A stretch of DNA of 64,000 nt from Candidatus Marispirochaeta associata (GCA_001749745.1 JWTM01000499.1:1-64000), one strand, 5' to 3'; shown: positions 32,059 to 42,285, counted from the stretch's first letter. A program made the numbers and translations. Notes: generated from the letters alone by a model not told the origin.

Positions 32059-34293
32059 TTATTCATCCCCGGCGATGATGATCTCCTGCAGTACCGCGGC
32101 GTTTTCGCTGTTGTTAGCGCCTACCTGAGCGATCCCTTCGACGCTCTCCTCGAGTTTGGCGTACTCGCCGCGCTGCCGCTCGATCATGGAACGGATCTCC
32201 CCTAAAACCCGGCCGAGGGTATTGAAGGCTTCGAGAAGCCGGCGGTTCTCGCTCTTTCCGGACTGGGCCAGGGTACTAATGGTGCGGGTGTCGCTGCTCA
32301 TGGCGTTAATCCGCTCTAGGAGTCCGGCCAGTTCACGGCGCTGGGTATCCAGTTTTGAGCTCATCCGGCCGATTTCTCCGGCAGCTCCCTTCGCGCCCTG
32401 CATGATCGAACTCAAGGCGCCGGCCAGCTCCGATCCCAGCTCGTCGCTTCGGCGCACGACCTCCTTGAGGCTGTCGATCTTCTCGAAGCTCGAGCTTAGA
32501 CGCTCCTTGGCGTTCCGGGAGAGGCTCCGAATCTCGTGGGCAACTACGGTAAATCCTTTGCCTGATTCACCGGCCCTGGCGGCTTCGATAGAGGCGTTGA
32601 TACTCAAGAGATGCATCTGCTCGGATATCCCCTCCACCGTCTGCAGGACCTCCTCAACGAAGGCCGAATACTCGGCTATCCGACGCATTGCCCGGGCGGA
32701 CTCCTCCACCAGGCCGCTGCCCCCGTCGGCGATCCGTGAGAAATCAGTGGCCTGATTTTCTGCAGTTGTTGCACCGCGAATCGCCTCCTCCAGGTGGGTA
32801 GCCAGGGACGCAACCGATTCGGAGACCGATTCGGAGAGTCGACTCAAATTCTCCAGGGCTTTGGGAATCTCCTCGGCGCTTTGAGCCATACTGTCGGCGG
32901 AAGCGGTTATACTCGCCTCGACTCCGCCGAGGCGATCGATGATCTCCCGTCCGGCTCGATCGGTAGAGACGGCCGAGGTCCGGACAATCTCCCGGGAGCC
33001 GGCGACCGTCTGCTCGAGCTCGCGGCTGTCGGTTGTGAGCCCTTGGGATACTCCGCCGATCTTCTCGAGAATCTCACGCATGCGGCGGTTGTGGGCGTCG
33101 GTCTCCTCCGCCCAGCGGGCGTTCTCCGCAGAGACGAGGCGCTGTTCCAGCACCAGGACGATGAAGATGCCGACCACCAGGGCCAGGAAGCCGTAGGCGG
33201 TGGTGTAGGTATAGGGAATGACGTCGACGGTGATGACATACATATCGTGGAAGGTCGCGCTCAGACAGACTAGAAACGAGACCAGGATCACGAAGGAGGC
33301 GCTGCTTCTCTGTCTGCGGACGGAGAGCCCGATTAAAATGCCGTCAACAATCAAGAGCGGGCCGAAGAGGGCCAGGATAACCAGACCCAGCACCGATTCT
33401 ACTCCGGCGATGGACGTTTGGACGGCGAAGGCCAGGGTGAATCCGCCGCCGATTAGTGCCAGAATGATTTGGCCCAGGCGACGTCGAGCGAATTGGGCGA
33501 ACTCGAGGAGGAAATAGCTGAAGAAGGTGAGCGACCAGACGAAGCCCGCCTTGCTCAGCTTCTTGATCAGGAGTTCCGATGTGGCGGAAAAACTGAAACT
33601 GATTTCCAGATAGGCGCTGAAGAAGGCGAGGGCGAAGAGGGCGAACCAGAGATACTGTAAGCGACGTCGTCCTTCCGAAAAAAAGAGCATCAGAAAGTAG
33701 AAGCCGATAAACAGGGCCACCACCGAAGCCGCTCGGATCAGATAGGAGCGGAGCAGGTTGCGGTAGAATACCATGCGGGCAATCCGCTGGGAGTCCCCGT
33801 GGTACAGCTCCGGCAGCGGGGAGGTCTGAAAGAGCGGGTAGAGCCTGATGCTGATTCGGTTCTTCCCGGTTGTTTCCAGGAGTTGGGGCGGTACGGGAAT
33901 CTCGGTGCAGCGGTAATTGGTCGAGACATAGGGCGCCTCCGGGCTTCCCCAACGGTAGAGCATGACGCCGTTGAAGAAGAACTCTACCGGGGAGTTGGTC
34001 GGGCCGAGGAAGATGCTGTACCGGGTGGGCTCAGTAGGGCCCGTAGGCAATGCGGCGAAGAACTCGGCTTGAATCCGACCCCCCTCCGGAAGGGCGGGCA
34101 GGGAGCCTCCGGTATAATCTACTGCAGCGGAGGTCTCGATCGGAAGCAGCTCGTGCCGCGACGCATCGTAGGGACTATACTGCAGGACAATCTCTCCCAC
34201 CGATTCGAGGTCCCTGCTTCCCGGGGCGGCGATTGCACTCCCCAGTCCGATAAGGAAAAGTAGAATCACACCCATGTATCGTCGCGAAGCCAT
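32059..34293 (-). CDS. Methyl-accepting chemotaxis-type protein with 7TMR-DISM sensor
   Basis: About 744 residues. Signal peptide (to AIAAPGS), an extracytoplasmic beta-sandwich (about 30-170), seven membrane helices (about 180-385), then a long coiled-coil signalling domain with the MCP hairpin tip LLSINASIEAARAGE and GFTVVAHEIRSL. This joins a 7TM sensor to chemotaxis output, a design common in spirochaetes. ATG 34293 follows AGGAGTGG; an earlier frame start (34371) would cover the promoter region. No HAMP is evident. Confidence 0.88.
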   Translation of the reverse strand: MASRRYMGVILLFLIGLGSAIAAPGSRDLESVGEIVLQYSPYDASRHELLPIETSAAVDYTGGSLPALPEGGRIQAEFFAALPTGPTEPTRYSIFLGPTNSPVEFFFNGVMLYRWGSPEAPYVSTNYRCTEIPVPPQLLETTGKNRISIRLYPLFQTSPLPELYHGDSQRIARMVFYRNLLRSYLIRAASVVALFIGFYFLMLFFSEGRRRLQYLWFALFALAFFSAYLEISFSFSATSELLIKKLSKAGFVWSLTFFSYFLLEFAQFARRRLGQIILALIGGGFTLAFAVQTSIAGVESVLGLVILALFGPLLIVDGILIGLSVRRQRSSASFVILVSFLVCLSATFHDMYVITVDVIPYTYTTAYGFLALVVGIFIVLVLEQRLVSAENARWAEETDAHNRRMREILEKIGGVSQGLTTDSRELEQTVAGSREIVRTSAVSTDRAGREIIDRLGGVEASITASADSMAQSAEEIPKALENLSRLSESVSESVASLATHLEEAIRGATTAENQATDFSRIADGGSGLVEESARAMRRIAEYSAFVEEVLQTVEGISEQMHLLSINASIEAARAGESGKGFTVVAHEIRSLSRNAKERLSSSFEKIDSLKEVVRRSDELGSELAGALSSIMQGAKGAAGEIGRMSSKLDTQRRELAGLLERINAMSSDTRTISTLAQSGKSENRRLLEAFNTLGRVLGEIRSMIERQRGEYAKLEESVEGIAQVGANNSENAAVLQEIIIAGDE

Positions 34294-34365
34294 AGCCACT
34301 CCTGCTTGGTAGTGCCTGTATCCTAGCGCTTCCCGGCCGCCGAGGCAAGTGGCTGATGTTTCGAA

Positions 34366-34393
34366 TTGCAAAAACGGCCGCGTATGATATAGT
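34366..34393 (+). promoter_or_regulatory. Promoter of the potassium channel gene
   Basis: TTGCAA (34366-34371), 16 bp, TATAGT (34388-34393), 21 bp before ATG; AAAGGAAG supplies the ribosome site. Confidence 0.55.
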
Positions 34394-34414
34394 TAGACGG
34401 GAAAAAGGAAGTAG

Positions 34415-35425
34415 ATGTCACCGCAATTCCGATTTATCGTCGCATTATGTGTAATTATCTTTATTATCGCCTTCGGTACGCTGGGATTCATGCTGATCGA
34501 GGGCTGGTCGCTGGCAGACAGTCTCTACATGACCTTTATCACCGTCTCGACTATCGGGTTCGGTGAGGTAGAGCCCCTCTCGCCCACGGGGCGCCATTTC
34601 GTGATCATCTACATCGTACTCAGCGTCATGACCGTGGGCTACACCATTACCGTACTGCTCTCATTTCTCTTCGAGGGACAGTTCCAGGCAACCCTGGAGG
34701 AGCGAAGAATGAAGCGATTTCTGGCAAGCGTGAAGGATCATTTTATCATCTGCGGCTTCGGGGATGTCGGCCGGGAAACCGCCGAGGAGTTTCAGCGCCG
34801 CAAGGTGCGCTTTGTGGTAGTCGATCGGGAGACCCACGAAGCCGATCAGGAACGTTTTCCCGCGGTCGGTTTCGTTTTAGGGGATGCCACCGAGGAGGAG
34901 ACCCTGGAACGGGCCGGGATTATGCGCGCCAAAGGACTTATCGCCTGTCTGCCCGAGGATCAACAGAATGTCTTTACCGTTCTCACCGCCAGGCAGCAGA
35001 ATCCCAAATTGATGATAGTTAGCCAGGCCTCGGAGGAGCGTACCGTCTCCAAGCTGCAGAAGGCCGGTGCGGACCGGGTTATCTCCCCCAAGCAGATCGC
35101 CGGCAGACGTCTGGCGGCCTTGAGCATCCGTCCTTCCATCGTCAACTTCCTCGAGGTGCTCTCCTCCGGCGGAGATGAGACGGTTCGCATCGAGTCGGTA
35201 CAGATTCCGGCGGGATCCTCGATGGTCGGACGCTCCTTGAAGGAGTGCGGCGTCGGCGAGCATACCGGGGCGATTATTATCGGTATCCTGGACTCCGCCG
35301 GCAGCGCCAAGGTCAATGCCGCCACCATGGCCAACTTGGCCTCCATTCGCCTCAAGGAGGAGGATACCCTGATCGCCCTGGGGACGGAGGAGCAGATTCA
35401 AGAGCTTATACGCTTTGTAAAATGA
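34415..35425 (+). CDS. Potassium channel with RCK (TrkA-N/TrkA-C) gating ring
   Basis: The 336-residue protein has two membrane helices (about 5-27 and 60-85) flanking a pore loop with selectivity filter T46-I-G-F-G50, an accepted variant of TVGYG. A cytoplasmic RCK domain follows (FIICGFGDVGRETAEEF, Rossmann fold, about 112-230) and then a TrkA-C domain (about 255-336). The architecture is that of MthK-like ligand-gated K+ channels. ATG follows AAGGAAG. Confidence 0.92.
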   Translation: MSPQFRFIVALCVIIFIIAFGTLGFMLIEGWSLADSLYMTFITVSTIGFGEVEPLSPTGRHFVIIYIVLSVMTVGYTITVLLSFLFEGQFQATLEERRMKRFLASVKDHFIICGFGDVGRETAEEFQRRKVRFVVVDRETHEADQERFPAVGFVLGDATEEETLERAGIMRAKGLIACLPEDQQNVFTVLTARQQNPKLMIVSQASEERTVSKLQKAGADRVISPKQIAGRRLAALSIRPSIVNFLEVLSSGGDETVRIESVQIPAGSSMVGRSLKECGVGEHTGAIIIGILDSAGSAKVNAATMANLASIRLKEEDTLIALGTEEQIQELIRFVK

Positions 35426-35503
35426 GGATTCTGTTAAAAAAATTTGAACCTGAGTCGCTCTTCAGTCATACTAGTAGTTACGTATGTTGAACGGAGGCAG
35501 ACG

Positions 35504-37726
35504 GTGAATTCTATACGACTGAAGTTACTCTTTCCGATTATAGTGCTCTTGATTCTCATCTTCGCTCTCCTCTTGGGCCGAATATCGACGGTTATGGAGC
35601 AGGTGGTGCTGGAGTACGGCGATCAGTTCGCTAAATCGAACGTCGACCAGATCTATCAAATGGTAGCCACCTTCGAGGATGATCTCGAGCGGCAGCGGCG
35701 CATAAAGCTCGAAGAGACTCAGAAACGGCTTTCCCAGTTGACCGAGACGGCGGTGGGGATCCTCGATTTCTATTACCAGCAGTATCTCCAGGGCGAAATG
35801 AGCGAATCCCGGGCCCAGGCACGGGCGAAAGAGGCCCTGGCCGAGCTCAGATACGGTGAGAACGGCTATTTCTGGATGGACAGCGATCAGTATGAGCTGC
35901 TGGTTCTCCCGCCTGATCCGAGTCAGGTCGGTCGCGACCGGGAGAATATCGAGGATGTGAACGGCAAGAAGATGGTCAAGGAGCTCGTGGACGGCGCCGT
36001 GGCCGACGGATCGACCTTTGTGGAGTACTGGTTTCCCAAACTCTCCAATGGCGAACCCTTTCCCAAGCTGGGGAACGCTCGCTACTTCGAACCCTGGGGC
36101 TGGGTCCCCGGCACCGGTGAATATATCGATGTCATCGATGCGGAGATCGACCGGCTCCAGGCAGAGGGGTTGGAGCAGCTCAACCGGAGTCTCTATGCGG
36201 AGCAGTACTTCGACTCCTATCCGTTTATTAAGGATCGTGAGGGGACCTATATCGCCTACGTGAACCAGGATCGTTTGGGGGAGCAGGCGGACAGTCGGGA
36301 TGTGGAGACCGGTGAGAGCCTCAACGAGCTCTATTTCAACACCGGCAACGGACGTATCGAGTACAATTTCACCAAGAACGGAGAAGGGAGCTATAAGAAA
36401 TTCGGCTATGTCCGCAGCTATGAACCCCGGGGCTGGGTGATTGTCTACACCCTCTACGAAGAGGATTTATTGATTCCGGTCCGACAGGCTCAGGTGTCTA
36501 TTGCGGTAATCGGTTTCGGCGCCATCGTGTTGATGGGACTTCTCGTTAGCTTTATCGTTAGCCGGGCGACCAAACCTATTCGGAAAGCGACCGCCCTCTT
36601 GAAGGATATTGCCGAAGGCGAGGGAGATCTTACCCAACGCCTTAGTGTGGAGAGCAAGGATGAGGTCGGTTTGATGGCGGACAGTTTTAACCGCTTCGTC
36701 GACTCCCTGGCGCTGATGGTGGCCGATCTCAAACAGAGCAGCGATTCGAGCAAGGATGAGGGTACCGCCCTGGCCGCCAATACCGAGGAGATCTCCGCCT
36801 CGGCCGAGGAGATTTCCGCTACCATACAGTCCCTGGACCAGAAGATCGAGGGCTTAAGCGGCATTGTCGGCGATACCCGCAGACTCACCGCCGAGATAGA
36901 GAGCTCGATCCGCCGCGCCGATTCCAGTATCGAAGGTCAGAGTGCGTCGATTGCCGAGTCGTCGGCGGCGGTCAACGAGATGGTGGCGTCGGTGGAGAAC
37001 CTGAGCCGCGTATCGGCAGAGAAACGTCAGACCGTAGAGAAACTCGGCTCCTACGCCAAGAGCAGCGGCGAAAGAGTCCGGGAGACAGCCCAGGAGATCC
37101 TGGCCATCGCTGAGTCGGTTGATGCGATCGTGGAGCTGACCGATGTAATCAACAACATTTCCGATCAGATCAATATGCTCAGTATGAATGCCGCCATCGA
37201 AGCGGCCCATGCCGGCGATGCGGGCAAGGGCTTTGCCGTGGTGGCCGAGGAGATCCGTCGATTGGCGGAGAGCACGAATCAGCAGGCCGCCGGTATCTCT
37301 TCTACCGTAAAGAGCGTTGCCGAGAGGATAGAGGGAACCACGTCCGGTGCCCGGGAGACCGAAGAGGCGATGGCCTATATCATCGAGAACGTAGGTGCCG
37401 TGGGCGAGGCGATGGGTGAACTCCTCGGCGGACTACAGGAGATCTCCGCCGGATCGGGGCAGATAGCCACCGCGCTGAACGAGCTTGTATCCAGCGCCGG
37501 CGAGGTGCGGGATGTCTCCGGCGAGGTGCGCAATCGCTCGGACGAGATCAGCGAGGCTATGGTCACCTTGGAGCAGGTCTCTGCGGAAAACCAGCAGGCC
37601 GTGGGTGAGATTCTGTCGGGCATCCAACAAATTTCCTCCGCCATTCATGAGATTGCCGAACTGGGAACCCGGAATGCGGAGAATGTCGAGAACATCGACG
37701 GCATGGTCTCGCGCTTCAAGGTATAA
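35504..37726 (+). CDS. Methyl-accepting chemotaxis protein with Cache sensor
   Basis: About 740 residues. Membrane helix at about 7-27, an extracytoplasmic double Cache-type region (about 35-340; GENGYFWMDSDQYELLVLPPDP is the typical Cache_2 block and occurs in a second, shorter copy), a second helix (about 343-365), HAMP, and a signalling domain with tip INMLSMNAAIEAAHAGDAGKGFAVVAEEIRRLAE split over the hairpin. GTG 35504 is chosen because CGGAGG lies 6 bases before it. Cache_2 domains often bind small carboxylates. Confidence 0.9.
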   Translation: MNSIRLKLLFPIIVLLILIFALLLGRISTVMEQVVLEYGDQFAKSNVDQIYQMVATFEDDLERQRRIKLEETQKRLSQLTETAVGILDFYYQQYLQGEMSESRAQARAKEALAELRYGENGYFWMDSDQYELLVLPPDPSQVGRDRENIEDVNGKKMVKELVDGAVADGSTFVEYWFPKLSNGEPFPKLGNARYFEPWGWVPGTGEYIDVIDAEIDRLQAEGLEQLNRSLYAEQYFDSYPFIKDREGTYIAYVNQDRLGEQADSRDVETGESLNELYFNTGNGRIEYNFTKNGEGSYKKFGYVRSYEPRGWVIVYTLYEEDLLIPVRQAQVSIAVIGFGAIVLMGLLVSFIVSRATKPIRKATALLKDIAEGEGDLTQRLSVESKDEVGLMADSFNRFVDSLALMVADLKQSSDSSKDEGTALAANTEEISASAEEISATIQSLDQKIEGLSGIVGDTRRLTAEIESSIRRADSSIEGQSASIAESSAAVNEMVASVENLSRVSAEKRQTVEKLGSYAKSSGERVRETAQEILAIAESVDAIVELTDVINNISDQINMLSMNAAIEAAHAGDAGKGFAVVAEEIRRLAESTNQQAAGISSTVKSVAERIEGTTSGARETEEAMAYIIENVGAVGEAMGELLGGLQEISAGSGQIATALNELVSSAGEVRDVSGEVRNRSDEISEAMVTLEQVSAENQQAVGEILSGIQQISSAIHEIAELGTRNAENVENIDGMVSRFKV

Positions 37727-37749
37727 TTATTCGGCCGGCGGCCGAATAA
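37727..37749. terminator. Perfect GC-rich palindrome after the chemoreceptor gene
   Basis: TTATTCGGCC, GGC, GGCCGAATAA: 10-bp perfect arms starting right behind the stop codon. There is no T-run, so it may act as a 3' stabiliser or bidirectional terminator. GGCCGCCGA recurs at 37762-37770 inside the next promoter. Confidence 0.6.
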
Positions 37750-37753
37750 ATGC

Positions 37754-37783
37754 TTGTCCTCGGCCGCCGACCTAGTGTATATT
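37754..37783 (+). promoter_or_regulatory. Promoter of the acyl-CoA synthetase gene, leaderless geometry
   Basis: TTGTCC (37754-37759), 18 bp, TATATT (37778-37783), 8 bases to ATG 37792 with no ribosome site. Confidence 0.55.
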
Positions 37784-37791
37784 TTACTACC

Positions 37792-39696
37792 ATGTATACA
37801 ACTATTCCCCAATTATTCAGACAGGTTAGCCAGCAGCATCCCGACACCCCGGCCCAGTACTCAAAGAATAGTAAGGGAGCCTTCGAAGCGACCAGCTTCA
37901 GCGGACTCTATCGGGAGGTATCGGTATTCGCCGCCGGTTTAAAGGAGTTGGGCGTCGCCCGGGAAGATCATCTCGGGATGATTGCGGATAATCGCAAGGA
38001 GTGGCTTATCGCCGACTTGGCGACCCTCGCCTTAGGCGCAGCGGATGTCCCCCGGGGACGCGATTCGATGCCCCAGGAGATCGCCTTTATTCTGCAGTAC
38101 GCCGAATGCCGCATCGTCTTTGTCGAGAATCAGGAGATGGCGGAGAAGGTCCTAAGTGTGCGCACGGAGATTCCCAGCATGAAGATGCTTATCGTGCTGG
38201 ACCGCCGCTTTGATCCGGAGGCGATGGGAAAGATGCCCCGGGGCATAAAGCTCCACACCTTCGATGAGGTCGTCGCCCTCGGCACCAAGGCCTTAGCCAA
38301 GGATGCCTCGCAGATAGAGAGGGAGATAGATAGCGGCCAGATCGATGATGTGGCGACTATTATCTTCACCTCAGGAACTACCGGCGAACCTAAGGGGGTT
38401 ATGCTTACCCATAAAGCCTATCTTCATCAGGTCATTGGGGTTCCAAAGATCGTCGACATCCAGCCCGGCGATATCTGGCTCTCCGTGCTTCCGGTCTGGC
38501 ACTCCTTCGAACGGGTGCTCCAGTATGTGGCGATCGCCACCGCCAGTGCGCTGGCCTACTCGAAACCGATCGGCAAGATCATGCTCCAGGATTTTCAGGC
38601 CATCAAGCCCCAGTGGATGGGCTCGGTCCCCCGTATCTGGGAGTCGGTTAAGGCCGGGATCTATCGTAATGTAGCCGAGAAGTCGGTTATAAGCCGGGGG
38701 CTTTTCCACTTCTTCGTCTGGGTCGGCGGCAGTTTCGCTACCTTGCGGAACATGTTTGTAGGGCGCATGCCTCGATTCGCCTGGAGGAGCAGATTGTTGG
38801 ACAAGCTGATCAGCATTCTGCCCTTGATTCTGCTCTTCCCGCTGAAACTGGCCGGCGATGCGCTGGTATTCAAGGCGATCAAGCATAAGCTGGGCGGCCG
38901 TTTCCGAGCCGGCGTATCCGGCGGGGGATCCCTGCCGGCGGCGGTGGATACCTTCTTTCAGGCGGCCGGGGTAACTCTCCTCAACGGCTACGGATTGACC
39001 GAATCCGGTCCCGTGATAGCGGTCCGGAACTTTTTCCGGCCGGTCCCTCTGACGATGGATGTCTTCCCGGAGACGGAGATCCGCATCGTGGATGAATCCG
39101 GTCAGGATGTTCCCCCGAATACCAGGGGAGTAGTCCTCGCCCGGGGCCCTCAGGTGATGAAGGGCTACTACAAGCGGGATGATTTAACCGCCAAGATCAT
39201 CGATTCCGAGGGATGGCTCAACACCGGCGACTTGGGGGTTTGGACCCGGGACGGCGAGTTCGATATCCGCGGCCGGGCGAAGGACACCATCGTCCTCTTC
39301 GGCGGCGAGAACATCGAGCCGGGACCGATCGAGGCCAAACTTCGTGAATCAAGCTACATCGAGCAGGCAATGGTGGTCGGTCAGGATCAGAAGTTCCTGG
39401 GCGCACTGATCGTGCCCGATGCAAAAGAGGTCGAGCGCTTCATAAAGGCGAACCATGTGCCCTACATCTCCCGGGAGGATATGATCGATCTTCCCGAGGT
39501 GTGGGAGCTCTTCAATAGCGAGATCCAGGAACTGGTCAGCGCCAAGAACGGCTTCAAACATTTCGAGCGGGTCTACCGTTTCGCGCTGATCCCGCGCAGT
39601 TTCGAGATAGGGATGGAGCTCTCCGCCAAGCAGGAGGTCAAGCGCCACGTGATTGCCGACCTTTACAAGGCGAAGATCGAGGCACTGTTTCGCTAA
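37792..39696 (+). CDS. Long-chain acyl-CoA synthetase (AMP-binding)
   Basis: About 634 residues. The enzyme activates fatty acids to acyl-CoA through an acyl-adenylate. Motifs: the phosphate loop IIFTSGTTGEPKGVMLTH (about residue 190), NGYGLTESGP (about 400), GWLNTGDLGVW and the hinge DIRGRAKDTIVLFGGENIEPGPIE. The long form with an insertion rich in hydrophobics (about 300-360) matches FadD15-like bacterial/eukaryotic long-chain synthetases. ATG 37792 begins the conserved N-terminus (TTIPQLFRQ). Its stop overlaps the stop of the convergent formate-THF ligase gene by 4 bp. Confidence 0.92.
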   Translation: MYTTIPQLFRQVSQQHPDTPAQYSKNSKGAFEATSFSGLYREVSVFAAGLKELGVAREDHLGMIADNRKEWLIADLATLALGAADVPRGRDSMPQEIAFILQYAECRIVFVENQEMAEKVLSVRTEIPSMKMLIVLDRRFDPEAMGKMPRGIKLHTFDEVVALGTKALAKDASQIEREIDSGQIDDVATIIFTSGTTGEPKGVMLTHKAYLHQVIGVPKIVDIQPGDIWLSVLPVWHSFERVLQYVAIATASALAYSKPIGKIMLQDFQAIKPQWMGSVPRIWESVKAGIYRNVAEKSVISRGLFHFFVWVGGSFATLRNMFVGRMPRFAWRSRLLDKLISILPLILLFPLKLAGDALVFKAIKHKLGGRFRAGVSGGGSLPAAVDTFFQAAGVTLLNGYGLTESGPVIAVRNFFRPVPLTMDVFPETEIRIVDESGQDVPPNTRGVVLARGPQVMKGYYKRDDLTAKIIDSEGWLNTGDLGVWTRDGEFDIRGRAKDTIVLFGGENIEPGPIEAKLRESSYIEQAMVVGQDQKFLGALIVPDAKEVERFIKANHVPYISREDMIDLPEVWELFNSEIQELVSAKNGFKHFERVYRFALIPRSFEIGMELSAKQEVKRHVIADLYKAKIEALFR

Positions 39697-41369
39697 AAGA
39701 GCCCTGAGATATTCCCGTCGGCGTCGATATCGATCTGTTCCGCCGCCGGTACCCGGGGCAGCCCGGGCATACGCAGGATATCTCCGGTCAAGGGTACCAG
39801 GAACCCGGCTCCGGCGGAGATGAGAATGCGTCGCACGGTTACCAGGAAATCCTTGGGACGTCCCAGGAGTTTGGGATTGTCCGAGAGGGAGCTCTGGGTC
39901 TTGGCGATGCAGACCGGGAGCTTCTGGTAGCCGAATTTCTCCAGCCGCTTGAGGTCCTTCTTGGCGTCGGAGGTGAAATCCACCGCCTGCGCGCCGTATA
40001 CCTCCCGGGCGACGGTGGCGATCTTATCCTCTACCGAAGCATCCCAGGCATAGAGCTGTTTGGCCGGTGAATCCTTGACCGCATCCACCATGGAGGCGGT
40101 CTTCTCGGCTAAATCGGCCGCGCCGGCGCCGCCGTCGGCCCATCCGGTGCAGACCGAGAACTCAGCCCCCTTGGCGCGGCAGATCTCCTCGATACGACGA
40201 ATCTCTTCATCGCTGTCTCCGGGAAAGCGGTTGATGGCGACCACCGCAGGCACGCCGAATTTGGCGATGTTCTCCAGATGCTTCTCCAGGTTTTCGCTGC
40301 CTTGAACGACGGCGTCCGGATTCGGTGCATTCAATTCGCTCTTCTTCACCCCTCCGTGCATCTTAAGGGCTCTAACGGTCGCTACCAGGACGACGCCGTG
40401 AGGGGCGAATCCGCCGTAGGGCGAGACGATGTCGAAAAACTTCTCCGCCCCCAGATCGAATCCGAAGCCCGCTTCGGTGACCGCGTAATCCGCCGAGCGG
40501 AGCGCGACGTTCGTGGCCAGCACCGAGTTGGCCCCCTGGGCGATATTCGCAAAAGGTCCGCCGTGAATCAGCGCCGGAACCCCTTCGCCGGTCTGAACCA
40601 GGTTAGGAAGCAGCGCTTCCCGGAGCAGGGCTGCCGCGGCGCCCTCAATCTTTAAATCCTTAGCATGGATCGGTTCGCCGTCGCCGGAAAAGGCGATTAG
40701 AATGCGGGCGATCCGTTCCTTAAGCTCCTCGTAATCCTTTGAAAGACAGAGGATGGCCATGATTTCCGAGGCGGCGGTAATGTCGAAAGAACACTCTCGA
40801 GGTACGCCGTTCGTTCGGCCGCCGAGACCGACGATAGTCTGGCGCAGGGCCCGGTCGTTCATGTCGAGTACCCGGGGCCAGAGGATTTCTCGGGGAGAGA
40901 TTGCCGCCGAGTGGCCGAAGTGGAGGCGGTTGTCCAAGGCGGCGGCGATCAGATTGTGAGCGGCGGTAATGGCGTGGAGATCGCCGGTAAAGTGGAGGTT
41001 GATATCCTCCATGGGGAGAACCTGGGAATGTCCGCCGCCGGTCGCTCCCCCCTTTACGCCGAATACCGGCCCCAAGGAGGGCTCCCGGAGGGCGACCATA
41101 CTCTTCTTCCCGATTTTGGCCAGGCCCTGGGTGAGGGCGATACTGGTGGTCGTCTTTCCTTCACCCGCGGGGGTCGGAGTAATGGCGCTGACGAGGATTA
41201 GTTTACCCTTGTTTTTGGACGCCAGACGTCGTTTCAGTGCGTCCATACCAATCTTGGCTACATAAGGGCCGTAGGAGCGGATCTCATCCTTGCCGAAACC
41301 GATTTGTTCGGCAATAGATTCGATCTTCTGTAAGCGATACTCTTTGGCTATTTCAATATCTGTCTTCAT
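39693..41369 (-). CDS. fhs: Formate-tetrahydrofolate ligase
   Basis: About 558 residues. The enzyme makes 10-formyl-THF from formate, ATP and THF, feeding purine synthesis or the methyl branch of acetogenesis. Motifs: P-loop TPTPAGEGKTTTSIALTQGL (about 55-74), VALREPSLGPVFGVKGGATGGG-type block, DRALRQTIVGLGG, and the C-terminal GxxPLTGDILRMPGLP end. The length is normal. ATG 41369 (MKTDIEIAKEY) is the conserved start; AAGGAG is 15 bases upstream, which is rather far. It is 42 bp downstream of the TauE-like gene. Confidence 0.95.
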   Translation of the reverse strand: MKTDIEIAKEYRLQKIESIAEQIGFGKDEIRSYGPYVAKIGMDALKRRLASKNKGKLILVSAITPTPAGEGKTTTSIALTQGLAKIGKKSMVALREPSLGPVFGVKGGATGGGHSQVLPMEDINLHFTGDLHAITAAHNLIAAALDNRLHFGHSAAISPREILWPRVLDMNDRALRQTIVGLGGRTNGVPRECSFDITAASEIMAILCLSKDYEELKERIARILIAFSGDGEPIHAKDLKIEGAAAALLREALLPNLVQTGEGVPALIHGGPFANIAQGANSVLATNVALRSADYAVTEAGFGFDLGAEKFFDIVSPYGGFAPHGVVLVATVRALKMHGGVKKSELNAPNPDAVVQGSENLEKHLENIAKFGVPAVVAINRFPGDSDEEIRRIEEICRAKGAEFSVCTGWADGGAGAADLAEKTASMVDAVKDSPAKQLYAWDASVEDKIATVAREVYGAQAVDFTSDAKKDLKRLEKFGYQKLPVCIAKTQSSLSDNPKLLGRPKDFLVTVRRILISAGAGFLVPLTGDILRMPGLPRVPAAEQIDIDADGNISGLF

Positions 41370-41410
41370 AGAGATAGTATGCCACTCCTTTGGCCTGGAC
41401 GCCACAAGAA

Positions 41411-42157
41411 TTATCCGAACATCAGCTTAATCGCCATGGAGACCACCGCCACCGTGAGGATGATCTTGATCCAGCGATCCCCTTTCTCGATACTTAAGTG
41501 TGCGCCTAGCCAAGCACCGCAGATATTGCCCACAGCCATTACGATTCCGGCGATCCAGACGACCTGGCCGTTGAGAATGAAGATAATTAGCGACGGAATG
41601 GTGTAGATCAGGATAACCATCACCTTGACCACATTAGTATGCAACAGGCTCGTGCCGCTGATCAGCGAGAAGGCGGCGATGATGATAAAACCTACCCCCG
41701 CCTGTATAAAGCCTCCGTAGATGCCGACCAGAAAGAAGGTGGGGATCAGGAGGTACCAGCGCTTAATCTCGCTCGAGTCGGATTGATTGCGCCGGTTTCC
41801 CGTCAAGGTCAGGATCAACACCAGAATCATCACTCCCGACAGAATGCGTTTGAAGAGTTCTCCAGAAATCTCCACGGCGATACTGCTTCCGACCAGCGCG
41901 CCGACCGAGGCTGTCAGTCCGAGGATGAGACCCGCCCGCCAGGGGAAGTGGCCTTTGCTGCGGAATCGGGCCACGGCCATCACATTTTGACTGAGTATGG
42001 CGATACGATTGGTTCCGTTGGCCGCTACCGGGGGAAGGCCGGCGAATATCAGTACCGGTACGGTCAGTAGCGATCCGCCTCCGGCGACTACGTTGAAGAA
42101 ACCGGCTGCCGTGCCGGCTAAAAGGATCAGGGGCAGGGTAACGAGGTTCAGTTCCAT
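41411..42157 (-). CDS. TauE/SafE-family membrane exporter
   Basis: The 248-residue membrane protein has about eight hydrophobic segments in two repeats. The motif LAGTAAGFFNVVAGGGSLLTVPVLIFAGLPP-type block at the N-terminus (positions about 12-42) is the family signature. Members export sulfite, sulfoacetate or related anions. CAAGGAG precedes ATG. It is co-directional with fhs; whether they share a transcript is unclear. Confidence 0.9.
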   Translation of the reverse strand: MELNLVTLPLILLAGTAAGFFNVVAGGGSLLTVPVLIFAGLPPVAANGTNRIAILSQNVMAVARFRSKGHFPWRAGLILGLTASVGALVGSSIAVEISGELFKRILSGVMILVLILTLTGNRRNQSDSSEIKRWYLLIPTFFLVGIYGGFIQAGVGFIIIAAFSLISGTSLLHTNVVKVMVILIYTIPSLIIFILNGQVVWIAGIVMAVGNICGAWLGAHLSIEKGDRWIKIILTVAVVSMAIKLMFG

Positions 42158-42285
42158 ATGCGCTCCTTGAGATATACGCCCAGTATATCCTCCGACTCAC
42201 GAAGATGAAAGCAGCGCCTTGCATTCTCGTCGGTCTACAGGATAGACTCGATTCCGGAAACTAGCGATTCAAGGAGTGCGCCCCT

